Shown here piece by piece: positions 7,365-17,133 of a stretch of DNA of 64,000 nucleotides. The position numbers were made by a program, and so were the translations under genes. The notes below the pieces were generated by a model. That model was given only the letters and a program-made list of their open reading frames with translations, was not told where the DNA came from and did no database searches. Source of the DNA: Ignavibacteriales bacterium UBA1304 (GTDB taxonomy: Bacteria > Bacteroidota > Ignavibacteria > Ignavibacteriales > Ignavibacteriaceae). Where the stretch lies: NCBI GenBank assembly GCA_002307295.1, contig DBTY01000035.1, positions 14,259 to 78,258 of the forward strand, written 5' to 3'. Positions within the stretch are counted from its first letter, which is position 1; every line of letters starts with the position of its first letter.

Positions 7365-9275
7365 CTATTTCATCAAAATCATTTTGCGGGTTTCAGAAGA
7401 GCCGTTAGAAGTAATTCTGTAATAATAAACTCCGCTAGGCAGATTAGCCGCGTTAAAAATAACTGAGTAGCTTCCAGCGTTGCTGTAACCGTTAACCAAA
7501 ACAGCTACTTCCTTGCCAAGCAAATCGTATACTTTAATTTCCGTTTTTCCGGCTTTGGCAATCTGGTAATTAATTACAGTTGTCGGGTTAAAAGGGTTCG
7601 GATAATTTTGTTCAACAGAAAATTTGTCAGGAAATTTTAAATTATCATCAACAGCGCTTATTCCGCTTGAAGTGACTGTATATGCAGATGAAATAAGGTT
7701 GATCTTGTTATTGCGGTAACCAGCGGCTTTAATTAAATAACTGCCGGGAGCAGAAGCGATGAAAGTAACTGAGTCTTTATTATTAATAACCTTCAACGAA
7801 TCGCTTTTAGAAAAGAAATAAACCGAATCCACATTAGCGGGATTAGAATAAAATTTTGATTTTGCAATTTTAAATGGAACGCCTGAACTAAGGTTCGCAA
7901 GCGAAGCGTCCTGACTCAGCCACGTAATATCAGAGTACGTGGAAGGGAGCATACTGTTAAGCCATGCGGTTCTATTGGCAATCCAGGTTTTCAGGTAGTT
8001 TGTTTCGGCGGCATAAGTAGCGCCTACGTAATAGTTTGGCCAAACATATTTCCCTAAGATTTTCCACTTTGCAAAATTTCTTGTTTTGGCTTCGTCAAGA
8101 TAAACGGCCGTAGTATCTATAAAAGCAGAGATAGCGGACGCGCTTAATACAGTGTTCTTAACCTGATTCCAGCGTTTACAAAGCGCGTTAAAAAATACTG
8201 GCTCGCTGATTAGCAGTTTATTCCATGAAGGGGTAACATAGAGGCTGTTATTGCTATACAGTACTTCCCAGCCGTTTGTTAACGACGCGTTATCATAATC
8301 GCAGTTGCCAAAACCAAAATCCATATCCCAAATTGGGCCGTATTTTATTTTAGGGTTTACGCTATTTTTATCTTTATAAAAAAATGTACTTAGCCGGTAC
8401 GCGTCAACATTTTTAATAAATTCAAAAAGGATATAACAATCTACAAAGGAGGGCATATCAATGTAATCATAATATCCAAGAAAGGGATGAGCGTAATTAG
8501 TTGAGGATATAGCGCTTTCAAAGTTGTCAAAAGTTTTTTTTATATAATTCTTTTGTTCAGCTATAATATCTTCCTGTTTAGGGTAAACATATAAATAAGA
8601 AATTGAGACGGGCGCGTTTCTATAAGGCGGAACAGAAGATTGCCAGCCCTGTTCCTGACCGTCGTCCTGCTTATCTATTTTCACAATATATCCGCCTGTA
8701 AGATCATTACCGGAAGTATCGCCGGCTTCAAGTTTTTTAATATTGACGCGGCCTTTGCCCCGTTTAATTTTTTCCATAAACACATAAACGCCAATGTATT
8801 CTCCGTTTAAAATAAGTTCGCAGTATTGCGTTCTTGCGGCATAATTGCCCATATCGTTTGAGAGTTTATAACTAAGAACATTTCGCATCAGCGTTTTATC
8901 GCTGTAAGAGGCGTAAAGAACCCAGTCGTTATCGGCGGGCATTCCAAAAAGAGAGACGTCAAGATTATTGCCGCTTACGTCGCGGGTTTCTAATCCGTAA
9001 GAAAGTTTAGGATTGCTGGCCGAAGATTGCCCGCGAATTTCAATTCCAATATAGCCATTGTATAAATTACATGAATCGGTTATGTAATTTCTTTTGCCGG
9101 AGCCATTGTAAATTATTCCCATTTGAGCCGTAATTTTAGGCTCGTTAACAATTTTTTGTCCGTTAGTGTTTATTGTTATTATGGGAAGATTTGAAGAAGT
9201 AAACGCTGTCTGTGAAAAACCGTTATATGAAAGCATTAATATGAATACAACAGCAACCGGAAAAATTTTATGCAT
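7365..9275 (-). CDS. Secreted CotH-kinase-family protein with T9SS sorting domain
   Basis: A 636-residue exported protein. Residues 1-21 are a signal peptide. A CotH domain spans about 110-430, with CELILNGEYIGVYVFMEKIKRG, GGYIVKIDKQD and the signature GPIWDMDFGFGNCDYD. CotH of Bacillus spores is an atypical protein kinase; whether this exported homologue phosphorylates anything is unknown. A linker and beta region follow, then a type IX sorting domain beginning NYPNPFNPTTVINY, about 80 residues before the end. It stands alone on the minus strand, divergent from nothing nearby, and may be a surface or coat-associated factor. Confidence 0.8.
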   Translation of the reverse strand: MHKIFPVAVVFILMLSYNGFSQTAFTSSNLPIITINTNGQKIVNEPKITAQMGIIYNGSGKRNYITDSCNLYNGYIGIEIRGQSSASNPKLSYGLETRDVSGNNLDVSLFGMPADNDWVLYASYSDKTLMRNVLSYKLSNDMGNYAARTQYCELILNGEYIGVYVFMEKIKRGKGRVNIKKLEAGDTSGNDLTGGYIVKIDKQDDGQEQGWQSSVPPYRNAPVSISYLYVYPKQEDIIAEQKNYIKKTFDNFESAISSTNYAHPFLGYYDYIDMPSFVDCYILFEFIKNVDAYRLSTFFYKDKNSVNPKIKYGPIWDMDFGFGNCDYDNASLTNGWEVLYSNNSLYVTPSWNKLLISEPVFFNALCKRWNQVKNTVLSASAISAFIDTTAVYLDEAKTRNFAKWKILGKYVWPNYYVGATYAAETNYLKTWIANRTAWLNSMLPSTYSDITWLSQDASLANLSSGVPFKIAKSKFYSNPANVDSVYFFSKSDSLKVINNKDSVTFIASAPGSYLIKAAGYRNNKINLISSAYTVTSSGISAVDDNLKFPDKFSVEQNYPNPFNPTTVINYQIAKAGKTEIKVYDLLGKEVAVLVNGYSNAGSYSVIFNAANLPSGVYYYRITSNGSSETRKMILMK

Positions 9276-9311
9276 TATTATGTCAGTAAAGTTTTTGAAT
9301 AAGAGTTAATT

Positions 9312-9350
9312 GAGAAAAAAAAGCCCTCTAAAAAAAATAATTTAGAAGGC
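9312..9350 (-). terminator. Rho-independent terminator for the hutU operon
   Basis: On the minus strand GCCTTCTAAA (9350-9341) pairs with TTTAGAGGGC (9332-9323), with one mismatch, and is followed by nine T. It lies about 90 bases past the hutU stop. Confidence 0.75.
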
Positions 9351-9438
9351 TATTAAAAATAAAAAGCGTTAACTATTCAGCTATGACGATAAAATTCAAG
9401 TCGGGGCAGTCAGCTAACAAAACTCTTTTGTAATTAGC

Positions 9439-11109
9439 CTAAATAGTTTTTTTTAACATTGGCATTTTTATTTCTTCGTACGTCGCGCAGGAGATAGCCT
9501 TTTTATAACCTGCGTCTGCGTGACGAACAATACCCAATCCCGGATCGTATGTTAATACGCGTTCAATCCTTTTTTCAGCTTCAGCTGTCCCATCCGCTAC
9601 AACGACCATCCCGGCGTGAATAGATTTGCCAATGCCAACTCCTCCGCCATGATGTACGGAAACCCAGCTTGCGCCGCCTATGCAGTTAAGCATAGCATTT
9701 AATATAGGCCAATCGGCAATGGCGTCGCTTCCGTCAAGCATGCCTTCCGTCTCTCGGTTTGGGGAAGCTACAGAACCGCAATCAAGATGGTCGCGTCCAA
9801 TAACAATAGGGGCGGAAACTTTTCCATCGGCAACAAGCGTATTAAAAATCTTTCCCATTTTGACCCGTTGACCATAACCAAGCCAGCATATTCTTGCTGG
9901 CAATCCCTGAAAATGCACTTTCTCCCGCGCTAAGTTAATCCAGTTGATAAGAGCTTCGTTTTCGGGGAAAGCTTTTTTTACTGCTTCGTCTGTAGTATAA
10001 ATATCTTCAGGATCGCCCGAAAGGGCGGCCCAGCGGAAAGGCCCTTTGCCTTCGCAAAATAATGGTCTGATAAATTCAGGCACAAAACCGGGAATGTCAA
10101 AAGCGTTTTCAACTCCGTTTTCTTTAGCTTCGCCTCTTATATTATTGCCGTAATCAAAAGCTATTGCGCCCCGTTTTTTAAACTCAAGCATAGCTTTTAC
10201 GTGCGTTACAATTGTATTTTTTGAAAGACGAATGTACTCTGCCGGATTACTTTTTCTTAAAGACAAAGCCCGCTTAAGCGACATGCCCATAGGAATGTAA
10301 CCGTTAAGAGTATCGTGAGCCGAAGTTTGGTCTGTAATTATATCAGGAGTGATGTTTTTTTCTAAAATTGCAGGAAGAACTTCTCCCGCGTTTCCAACTA
10401 ATCCAATTGAAAGAGGCATGCCGCTATTTTTTGCGTTTAGAGCAAGTTCTAAGGCTTCATCAAGCTTAGTTGAAATTATATCAATGTAACCGGTATCAAG
10501 CCGTTTTTGAATTCTGCTAATATCGGGGTCAATGCCAAGGAAAGCTGCGCCGTTCATTGTAGCGGCAAGAGGTTGAGCTCCTCCCATTCCGCCTAATCCG
10601 GCAGTTAAAAGGAATTTCCCTTTCAAAGAGCCGCCGAGGTATTTGCGGGCGCATTCAGCGAATGTTTCGTAAGTCCCCTGCAAAATTCCCTGAGCTCCAA
10701 TATATATCCAGCTTCCGGCGGTCATCTGCCCATACATAGTTAGACCAAGCGCGTCAAGCCTTCTGAATTCGTCCCAGGTAGCCCAATCGGGGACTAACAT
10801 AGCGTTTGATATTATTACTCTCGGGGCGTCTGTATAGGTCTTAAACACGGCCACAGGTTTGCCTGATTGGACAAGTAGGGTTTCGTCGTTCTCTAAATCC
10901 TTGAGCGATTTTACAATGGCGTCATAACACTCCCAATTACGGGCGGCCTTGCCGGAGCCGCCGTAAATAATAAGTTCGGAAGGTTTCTCTGCAACTTCCG
11001 GATCAAGGTTATTCATAAGCATTCGCAATGCCGCTTCCTGAATCCAGCCTTTGCAATTAAGCTCGCTGCCTGTAGGAGCTTTAACGACCCGCTCTATGTC
11101 GGAACTCAT
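9439..11109 (-). CDS. hutU: Urocanate hydratase
   Basis: Converts urocanate to imidazolonepropionate, the second step of histidine breakdown, using tightly bound NAD+. The 556 residues are full length and carry hallmark segments: [57 protein letters not shown] (dinucleotide binding) and CWLGYGQR. It is the third gene of a minus-strand set with adenosine deaminase and a small unknown protein, only 2 bases after the latter. No hutH, hutI or hutG occurs in the window, so the remaining histidine pathway must be elsewhere or absent. Confidence 0.96.
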   Translation of the reverse strand: MSSDIERVVKAPTGSELNCKGWIQEAALRMLMNNLDPEVAEKPSELIIYGGSGKAARNWECYDAIVKSLKDLENDETLLVQSGKPVAVFKTYTDAPRVIISNAMLVPDWATWDEFRRLDALGLTMYGQMTAGSWIYIGAQGILQGTYETFAECARKYLGGSLKGKFLLTAGLGGMGGAQPLAATMNGAAFLGIDPDISRIQKRLDTGYIDIISTKLDEALELALNAKNSGMPLSIGLVGNAGEVLPAILEKNITPDIITDQTSAHDTLNGYIPMGMSLKRALSLRKSNPAEYIRLSKNTIVTHVKAMLEFKKRGAIAFDYGNNIRGEAKENGVENAFDIPGFVPEFIRPLFCEGKGPFRWAALSGDPEDIYTTDEAVKKAFPENEALINWINLAREKVHFQGLPARICWLGYGQRVKMGKIFNTLVADGKVSAPIVIGRDHLDCGSVASPNRETEGMLDGSDAIADWPILNAMLNCIGGASWVSVHHGGGVGIGKSIHAGMVVVADGTAEAEKRIERVLTYDPGLGIVRHADAGYKKAISCATYEEIKMPMLKKTI

Positions 11110-11111
11110 TT

Positions 11112-11447
11112 TTATTCCTTAAAATGTTTTTCAATCAAACTATCATATTGAATATATAGAGATTTGTACATCCATTTTTTTAAGAACCAGCTTTTTTGAG
11201 CTTTCTCTTTTAAGAATTTTGTGTTTTGTTTCAGCAGCAGTTCTAATTTGTTTTTTTCGTCTTTTGTAAAGCGAATACTTTCTTCAGTTCCGTTTACTTT
11301 TTCAATAATAGAATTGAAAGCCTTAACTTCGCCGAAAAATCTGCTGTCGTTTTCAATCTGTTTTAATGATTGTTTGCAAAATGTGGTTAATAATTTCTTC
11401 TCGTTTCTGTCAAACTCGAAGTCGTAATTTTTAAAAAGTTTTTTCAT
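11112..11447 (-). CDS. Hypothetical protein between add and hutU
   Basis: A 111-residue, highly charged, Lys-rich and mainly helical protein with no signal peptide, membrane segment or cysteine cluster (a single Cys). No family is recognised. It begins 12 bases after the adenosine deaminase stop and ends 2 bases before hutU, so it is co-transcribed and probably translationally coupled. Its base composition is more AT-rich than its two neighbours. Confidence 0.7.
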   Translation of the reverse strand: MKKLFKNYDFEFDRNEKKLLTTFCKQSLKQIENDSRFFGEVKAFNSIIEKVNGTEESIRFTKDEKNKLELLLKQNTKFLKEKAQKSWFLKKWMYKSLYIQYDSLIEKHFKE

Positions 11448-11459
11448 AAGTAAGTATAA

Positions 11460-12551
11460 TTAATCTGTTTTTAGTGAAAGTAATTTGTCTTTTACTGTTT
11501 GATAACCTGGTTTAATAACGTTATAAATATAATTCAGTCTTTCGTCATAGTGGATAAAAGCCGATTTCATAGAATTAATCGTTATTTTTTCGATGTCGTC
11601 TAAAGTGATATTAAAATATTTAGTCGCGGTCATAAATTCTTTTGTCATAGTCGTGTCGCTCATAAGACGGTCGTCCGTATTAATTGTAACGCGGAAATGT
11701 TCTTTAAAAAGCTTGCCAAAAGGATGATTTTCAATTTTATCTACTGCGCCCGTATGAACGTTGCTTAAGAGGCAGATTTCAAGCGGAATTCTTTTATCAA
11801 GCACAAATTGCGCAAGGTCGCCCATTCCTGCAACTTTACCGTCAGCGTCAATTGTTAAGTCTTCCAGCAGATGCGTAGCGTGACCAATTCTGTGCGCCGA
11901 GCACCACTGTATAGCCTGCCAAATGGATTCTTTTCCGAAGGCTTCGCCGGCATGAATAGTAATATTAAAATTTTCTCTCTGGATGTACTGAAACGCTTCG
12001 ATATGTTTTTTAGGGGGATAGCCGCCCTCTTCGCCTGCAAGATCAAAACCGACTACGCCCCTTTCACGGAAGTTTACGGCAAGCTCGGCATACTCAAGCG
12101 TATTTTTCATATTCCGCATGCCGCAGATAATTAATCCGTAACCAACGTTAAAATCGCGCTTGCCGCGTTCAAGGCCTTCAAGCACTGCGTTAACTACGTC
12201 GTCGTTGTAAAGATTTTTAGACGTATGGAAAACAGGAGCAAAACGCGTTTCTACATAACATACGCCGTCGTTTTTCATATCTTCCATCATTTCATATGCG
12301 GTTCTTTCTAAAGCTTCTTTGGTTTGCATAACGGCGCAGGTATGTTCAAACCCCTGAAGATATTCAACTAAGTTGCCCTTGTTTGCTCCTCTGTGGAACC
12401 ATTGAGCAAGCTCGGCAGGATCCTGAGTAGGCAATTTGTTGTATTTTGTTTCCTTAGCCAGATCTATTACTGTTTGAGGCCGCAGCCCTCCGTCAAGGTG
12501 ATCGTGCAGCAATACTTTAGGAACGGAACGAATGATCTCTTCAGTTGTCAA
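11460..12551 (-). CDS. add: Adenosine deaminase
   Basis: Zinc-dependent hydrolytic deamination of adenosine (and deoxyadenosine) to inosine, in purine salvage. The 363 residues show the metal-binding HxH in LLHDHLDGG (His17, His19), the HAGEAFG zinc/active-site segment, the SAHRIGHATHL stretch and INTDD near the C-terminus, all in the usual order. An AGGAGG-like site (GGAGGTTCAC on the minus strand) precedes the ATG. It is the first gene of the add-unknown-hutU operon. Confidence 0.94.
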   Translation of the reverse strand: MTTEEIIRSVPKVLLHDHLDGGLRPQTVIDLAKETKYNKLPTQDPAELAQWFHRGANKGNLVEYLQGFEHTCAVMQTKEALERTAYEMMEDMKNDGVCYVETRFAPVFHTSKNLYNDDVVNAVLEGLERGKRDFNVGYGLIICGMRNMKNTLEYAELAVNFRERGVVGFDLAGEEGGYPPKKHIEAFQYIQRENFNITIHAGEAFGKESIWQAIQWCSAHRIGHATHLLEDLTIDADGKVAGMGDLAQFVLDKRIPLEICLLSNVHTGAVDKIENHPFGKLFKEHFRVTINTDDRLMSDTTMTKEFMTATKYFNITLDDIEKITINSMKSAFIHYDERLNYIYNVIKPGYQTVKDKLLSLKTD

Positions 12552-12897
12552 GTGAACCTCCTTTTAAGATGTTAAAATATTCTTTTTAAGAAGGAAAAGC
12601 AATTAAGTAAATATCAGTTATTTTCTACTTTTGTAAAGCCGTTTTACCCATTGATTGGGTTAGCGCGATATAAGATTTCTGCCGGATTAGAGAAAAACAT
12701 AACTTTATTTTTTGAGCTAATATATAATTCGTAATGAAAATAAATAAATTTTTCTTTTTTTACAGACTTTTTAATAAATTTGTGTAAACGAATTTTCTTT
12801 TTAGGCTATTATTAGTTAATATAGGAAAAATGTATTAACATAATATAGGTCTGCGAAGATTTTTTAATTAATAAAAAAACGATTTGAAGGAGTTTAA
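12552..12897. other. Divergent intergenic region between add and the TPR gene
   Basis: A 346-base AT-rich spacer that must hold the promoters for the leftward add operon and the rightward TPR gene. A short inverted repeat ACCCA/TGGGT lies near 12647-12661. A TAnnTTTG-like box occurs at 12775-12782 but lacks a good partner 20 bases upstream. No gene is seen. Confidence 0.5.
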
Positions 12898-14097
12898 ATG
12901 CGACAAGTAAAACTATTAGTTTTTTTGGGCGTGATACTAATTGCCGGTATGTCATTTACTGGTTTTGACTGCTCATCTACTGAGCTCACAAGCGCTAAAT
13001 TATATATTCAGCAGAAAAATCTTCCTAAGGCTGTGGAAGCTCTTCATAAAGAAGTAGAAAAAAATCCTAAGAGCGACGAAGGTTACTATTTGTTAGGTTA
13101 TATTCAGGGAGAAAATGAAGATATTACAAGCATGGTCGCTTCATTCGACAAATCATTAGCGATAAGCCAAAAGTTTGCAAAACAAATCGCAGATCAGAGA
13201 AAAATTCACTGGGCTAATTCATTTAACAAAGGCGTAGGTCTTTATAATAAAGGGGTCGGCTCTACTAACCCTGATACAATGAAAATCTTTTTTGACAAAG
13301 CTATTGTCGCTTTTAACAATTCTATAACTCTTCTGCCAGATTCTGCAGGCGGTTATAAGAACTTAGCTTTTGTTTATTTAAGCGCTCAAAGATATGACGA
13401 AGCGATTGCGCCTCTTGAAAGACTTAACTCCATAACTAAAACAGCAGACGGGTTTAGATTCTTAGGCGAAATTCAGTATAACAAAGGCGTTAGCTCAATG
13501 TCAAAATACAGCTCTTCAAAGAAATTAGAAGACAGCCTTGGAGCTATGGATCATTACGAAAAAGCTATTAAAGTTTTAGAAGAAGGCCGCAAATACTTCC
13601 CAGACGATCAGAATATCCTTTTATTGCTTTCTAATTCATACATCGGAGCAAATAAAATAACTGTAGCTATTGACGCTTTTAAGACTGGCGTACAAAAAGA
13701 TCCTAAAAATAAATATTACAGATATAATTACGGAGTGCTTTTATTAGGAGCTAATAAGTTTGAAGATGCTATCGAAAACTTTAAAGTAGCCGTTGAAGTT
13801 GATCCTGAATATGTTAACGCAATTTATAATATGGTTGCAAGCTACGCTAAATGGGGCGCGACTATAGTTAAAGATATTGACGAGAAAAAATTGGATCCTT
13901 CAAGCGCTGAATACAAAGAAAAAGCATCTCAGGCAAAAGAGAAATTCAATTTGGCTATCCCGTATATGGAAAAAGTTGTTAAACTTAAAGATAACGACGC
14001 TTCTATGTGGGAGCTGCTTGGTAAAATTTATGCGAACGTAGGTCAGAACGATAAAGCTAATGAAGCTTACAAAAAAGCTGATCAGCTTAGAAAATAA
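12898..14097 (+). CDS. Exported TPR-repeat protein
   Basis: A 399-residue protein with an N-terminal signal sequence. Cys25 follows TGFD, an atypical lipobox because Asp precedes Cys, so lipid attachment is possible but unproven. The rest is a series of tetratricopeptide repeats, for example AVEALHKEVEKNPKSDEGYY, AGGYKNLAFVYLSAQRYDEA, FEDAIENFKVAVEVDPEYVN and ASMWELLGKIYANVGQNDKA. These are protein-binding scaffolds, probably periplasmic or at the outer-membrane inner face. The ATG is preceded by GAAGGAG. A long hairpin terminator follows, so it is likely monocistronic. Confidence 0.82.
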   Translation: MRQVKLLVFLGVILIAGMSFTGFDCSSTELTSAKLYIQQKNLPKAVEALHKEVEKNPKSDEGYYLLGYIQGENEDITSMVASFDKSLAISQKFAKQIADQRKIHWANSFNKGVGLYNKGVGSTNPDTMKIFFDKAIVAFNNSITLLPDSAGGYKNLAFVYLSAQRYDEAIAPLERLNSITKTADGFRFLGEIQYNKGVSSMSKYSSSKKLEDSLGAMDHYEKAIKVLEEGRKYFPDDQNILLLLSNSYIGANKITVAIDAFKTGVQKDPKNKYYRYNYGVLLLGANKFEDAIENFKVAVEVDPEYVNAIYNMVASYAKWGATIVKDIDEKKLDPSSAEYKEKASQAKEKFNLAIPYMEKVVKLKDNDASMWELLGKIYANVGQNDKANEAYKKADQLRK

Positions 14098-14112
14098 TTA
14101 ATTGATTAAATG

Positions 14113-14160
14113 CCGGATTTTTTCCTGTTTTTGTAAAACAGGGATTAATCCGGTTTTTTT
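14113..14160 (+). terminator. Rho-independent terminator after the TPR gene
   Basis: Outer stem CCGGATT (14113-14119) with AATCCGG (14147-14153), an inner stem CCTGTTTT with AAAACAGG, and a run of eight T afterwards. Confidence 0.85.
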
Positions 14161-14190
14161 TATTTACTAAATTAAAGAGTATAAAATAAA

Positions 14191-14526
14191 ATGGATTCTA
14201 ACAACCAGAACCAACCGCCGCAGGATCAGCAGATAAATATTGAACTTGGAGAAAAAGAAGCCGAAGGCATTTATTCAAATCTTGCTATCATTACTCATTC
14301 GCCTGCAGAGTTTATTCTAGACTTTACCAGAATTGTGCCTGGCGTTCCTAAAGCAAAAGTGTATGCAAGAATTATCTCTACTCCTCAGCACGCTAAAATG
14401 CTTATGAAAGCTCTGAAGGAAAATATTGATAAGTATGAATCCAGATATGGAGAAATTAAGCTTGAATTACAACAAAACCAGCATTTCGGTTTTGCCCCTT
14501 TAGCTAAGGAAGAAAAAGTTAACTAA
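14191..14526 (+). CDS. DUF3467 family protein
   Basis: A 111-residue cytosolic protein. The core INIELGEKEAEGIYSNLAII, THSPAEFILDF and PQHAKMLMKALKENIDKYE matches the small DUF3467 family, which is widespread in Bacteroidota-Chlorobi bacteria and has no assigned role. A Gln/Asn-rich leader of ~15 residues precedes it. It lies between the TPR gene terminator and the convergent lptG gene. Confidence 0.85.
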   Translation: MDSNNQNQPPQDQQINIELGEKEAEGIYSNLAIITHSPAEFILDFTRIVPGVPKAKVYARIISTPQHAKMLMKALKENIDKYESRYGEIKLELQQNQHFGFAPLAKEEKVN

Positions 14527-14562
14527 CAGTTTTTTACTTAACTGAAAAATTGCAGGATAAGT

Positions 14563-15645
14563 TTACTTTGGCGCTCTGATTAAGTTAATTATCGCTGCGG
14601 CAAAGAAGAACATGTTTGCTAGCCAGGCCGTTAAAATAGGGTCTAAAGCCCCGTTTTTACCGAACGCCTGGCTTATTTGCATAAAGCCAAGATATATAAA
14701 CGTTACTAAAATATTTACCCCGAATTGCAGAGCTAATCCTCCGCGCCTTTTATTAGCCGAAAGCGGCAGCCCAAATAAAATTACTACTAAACTTGCCATT
14801 GCAAAGGCAAAGCGGGAATAATACTCAATCATTATGCGAGTGGCGTCGTTGCCGGCTTTTTGCAACGCAGTAATCATGTCTTTTAGCTGGGTGAGATTCA
14901 TTTGTTCCGGTTTCTGCTGTTTGGCGTCTACTTCGTCTGGCAGAAAATTAAGCCCCGGGATTTTTTGTTCAACAAAGTAATTTAAATTCTCGTGGTCGCC
15001 AAGAAAAATCCGCTGCGTTCCTTTATGCGCTATCCAGACTTTTTTTGTCGAGTCGTATTTCATACTTTCGGCGTCTATTCTGGAAACCATCTGCGTCAAA
15101 TTATCTTTATTAAACTCCTGGATGCTTACTTTAGTAGCAACGCTAGTCATGTTATCAAAAAACGAGATGCTTATTACTTTTGTTTTGCTATCCTGAAAAA
15201 AGATATTTGCGCCGGAAAAAGTAATCCCTTTTTTTAAGTAATTCTGCTCAATTGTATTTTTAATTTTATTAGCCGCAGGAACAACGTAGCCGCCGAAATA
15301 AACCGAACCTATACTAATTAACGCAGTAACTATAATAAAAGGCGCCATGTACCTGTACAGGCTTACTCCGCTTGATTTGATGGACGTTAGCTCGTTAAGG
15401 TTAGCCATTTTGCCCGTAGTGAATAACCCGGAAAATAAAACGGCTACAGGCGTCATTAGCCGAATAATTTCAGGCGTAAAGACGAGGTAGTATAAAAAAA
15501 TTATTTTTGTATGTACGTTCTGGTCTATAAAATCGTCAAGATTTTCCATCATGTCGATTACTACAAAAATCAGCGTAAAGGCTAATAATCCAAAAAACAA
15601 AGTTTGTAAAAACTGTTTTATTAAATATCTGTCTATTATTTTCAT
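14563..15645 (-). CDS. lptG: LptG-type lipopolysaccharide export permease (YjgP/YjgQ)
   Basis: Inner-membrane subunit of the ABC transporter that extracts lipopolysaccharide and passes it to LptC/LptA. At 360 residues it has the family layout: two or three N-terminal membrane helices (ending near SGLFTTGKMANLNELTSIKSSGVSLYRYM, a coupling-helix region), a periplasmic beta-jellyroll, then C-terminal helices (ASLVVILFGLPLSANKRRGG). It overlaps the stop of the upstream lptF-type gene by 4 bases. LptF and LptG are paralogues, so which name belongs to which gene is inferred from gene order. Confidence 0.88.
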   Translation of the reverse strand: MKIIDRYLIKQFLQTLFFGLLAFTLIFVVIDMMENLDDFIDQNVHTKIIFLYYLVFTPEIIRLMTPVAVLFSGLFTTGKMANLNELTSIKSSGVSLYRYMAPFIIVTALISIGSVYFGGYVVPAANKIKNTIEQNYLKKGITFSGANIFFQDSKTKVISISFFDNMTSVATKVSIQEFNKDNLTQMVSRIDAESMKYDSTKKVWIAHKGTQRIFLGDHENLNYFVEQKIPGLNFLPDEVDAKQQKPEQMNLTQLKDMITALQKAGNDATRIMIEYYSRFAFAMASLVVILFGLPLSANKRRGGLALQFGVNILVTFIYLGFMQISQAFGKNGALDPILTAWLANMFFFAAAIINLIRAPK

Positions 15646-17012
15646 CGTTTCTCTTCTTCAGGAGTTCTCAAAGCTTTTGGAACAAGCTTTTGCAGGAATG
15701 AAAAATTCAAAGTGACTGTTTCTTTAGCGGCCTTAATAGTAATTAATACTCCAAAAATACCGATGAACACATTTGCAGCCCACATGCCCCAGAAAGGGGT
15801 AATTAAATCGCGGTCGGCTAATTTTTCGCCTCCTATAAGGAACGCCCAGTAAATAACAAAAAAGATTAAACCAATACTGGCTGCAAAACCAAACCCGCCT
15901 TTTCTTGCCATAGTGCCTAACGGCGCGCCAAGTAAAACAAAAACTATACAGGCAAAAGGGATAGAGTATTTTTTATATACTTCCACCATATATTTATCCA
16001 TATCTTTTTCTGCGCTTTGTATTTGCAGGGAGTTTGAAGTCATTATTGTTTTTGCTTCGTTAATCTGCTCAAACGCTTTTGTAAGCGCAAAGGCTTTATT
16101 ATTTTTAATTGGCGGAGCTTCTGGCGCAACAAATCTAGAAGAATCGATAAAGAAATATCGGCTTGTAAAAGTTGAATATCTTTTTATTAAATTTTGCTTT
16201 ACTTTTGAAATGCTGTCCACAATAGCCATCATAACATTTGCGCTAAGTTCGCGGTCGCCGCGCTGTTCGCCTGGACCGGATGTGTGCAGTAAAAACTGAT
16301 CTGCGTTCATAATAATTCTGTGCTTCGTAAAAACCAGCCGGCGGTATAACGTGGTCTGCTGAACTTCCGACTCGTGGATTTCTCCTTCTTCCAGATTCAT
16401 TATAAGTTTTGTTTGATCCTGCGAAAAAACTATTCTGCCTCTTTGCGCTGTAACTACGTTTATCTTATATGGATTGGAATAATCATAAATAGTAAGCCCT
16501 TTTAGTTCATTTGAAATCTGGTTTACTTCGCGGACTAAAATAGCGTAATTAGGAATTTCCTGCGAAAAAACTCCCGACTCTAATGTTAAAGTAGGTTTTT
16601 TTTGCGAAATATCAATCATAAGCTTTTTAGCGTCGTGGTTAGCGTCTGGTAAAACCTGATTATTGAATATCACTAACAAATAACAAATTCCTACGCTTGC
16701 AATCAACGGAGGCAGCATCATCTTGTAAAGGCTGACGCCCGAAGCTTTCATTATTGTTATTTCGTTATTCTGCGACATTCCGCCAAAAGCCATCAACACG
16801 GCTATTAGAACCGCCATTGGCACTACAAGCACAACCATCCAAGCAAGGTTGTAAGCTATAAGTTTCATCACTACAAAAGTCCCCAATCCTTTGCCGACCA
16901 ACCTGTCTGCAAACTTCATAAGAAACTGCAACAGAAAGATAAACATTAGCGACATTGACGCAAAAAGGAACGGAGCGATGTGCTCTTTTAGTATATGTCT
17001 AAATAAAATCAT
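15642..17012 (-). CDS. lptF: LptF-type lipopolysaccharide export permease (YjgP/YjgQ)
   Basis: Partner permease to the downstream LptG-type protein. It is 456 residues long, bigger than E. coli LptF (~366), mainly because the central periplasmic part has an insertion around residues 235-330 (SSRFVAPEAPPIKNNKAF area). The characteristic NNEITIMKASGVSLYKMMLPP coupling segment and the C-terminal PFACIVFVLLGAPLGTMARKGG are both present. It is the first gene of a two-gene minus-strand operon, overlapping the next by 4 bases. The ATPase LptB is not in the window. Confidence 0.88.
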   Translation of the reverse strand: MILFRHILKEHIAPFLFASMSLMFIFLLQFLMKFADRLVGKGLGTFVVMKLIAYNLAWMVVLVVPMAVLIAVLMAFGGMSQNNEITIMKASGVSLYKMMLPPLIASVGICYLLVIFNNQVLPDANHDAKKLMIDISQKKPTLTLESGVFSQEIPNYAILVREVNQISNELKGLTIYDYSNPYKINVVTAQRGRIVFSQDQTKLIMNLEEGEIHESEVQQTTLYRRLVFTKHRIIMNADQFLLHTSGPGEQRGDRELSANVMMAIVDSISKVKQNLIKRYSTFTSRYFFIDSSRFVAPEAPPIKNNKAFALTKAFEQINEAKTIMTSNSLQIQSAEKDMDKYMVEVYKKYSIPFACIVFVLLGAPLGTMARKGGFGFAASIGLIFFVIYWAFLIGGEKLADRDLITPFWGMWAANVFIGIFGVLITIKAAKETVTLNFSFLQKLVPKALRTPEEEKR

Positions 17013-17064
17013 ACTACTAATATACTAAAGCTGAAAAAGTATAACAATAAACTAAATTTTTCTT

Positions 17065-17096
17065 TTTGTAAATAAAGCAGGTAATTCTTACTTTTG
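17065..17096 (+). promoter_or_regulatory. Bacteroidota-type promoter upstream of the M20 peptidase
   Basis: TTTG at 17065-17068 and TACTTTTG at 17089-17096 are separated by 20 bases, matching the Bacteroidota consensus TTTG-N19-21-TAnnTTTG. The gene begins about 38 bases downstream. Confidence 0.5.
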
Positions 17097-17133
17097 TTAT
17101 TATTATTGATTCAACTTTATAATAGGAGCGGTT

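Noticed and set aside
12647..12661. ACCCA/TGGGT inverted repeat with an adjacent GCGCGATA as another copy of the dispersed repeat
   Set aside because: The order and orientation of the two parts differ from the copies at 45941 and 63976, so the likeness is probably chance.
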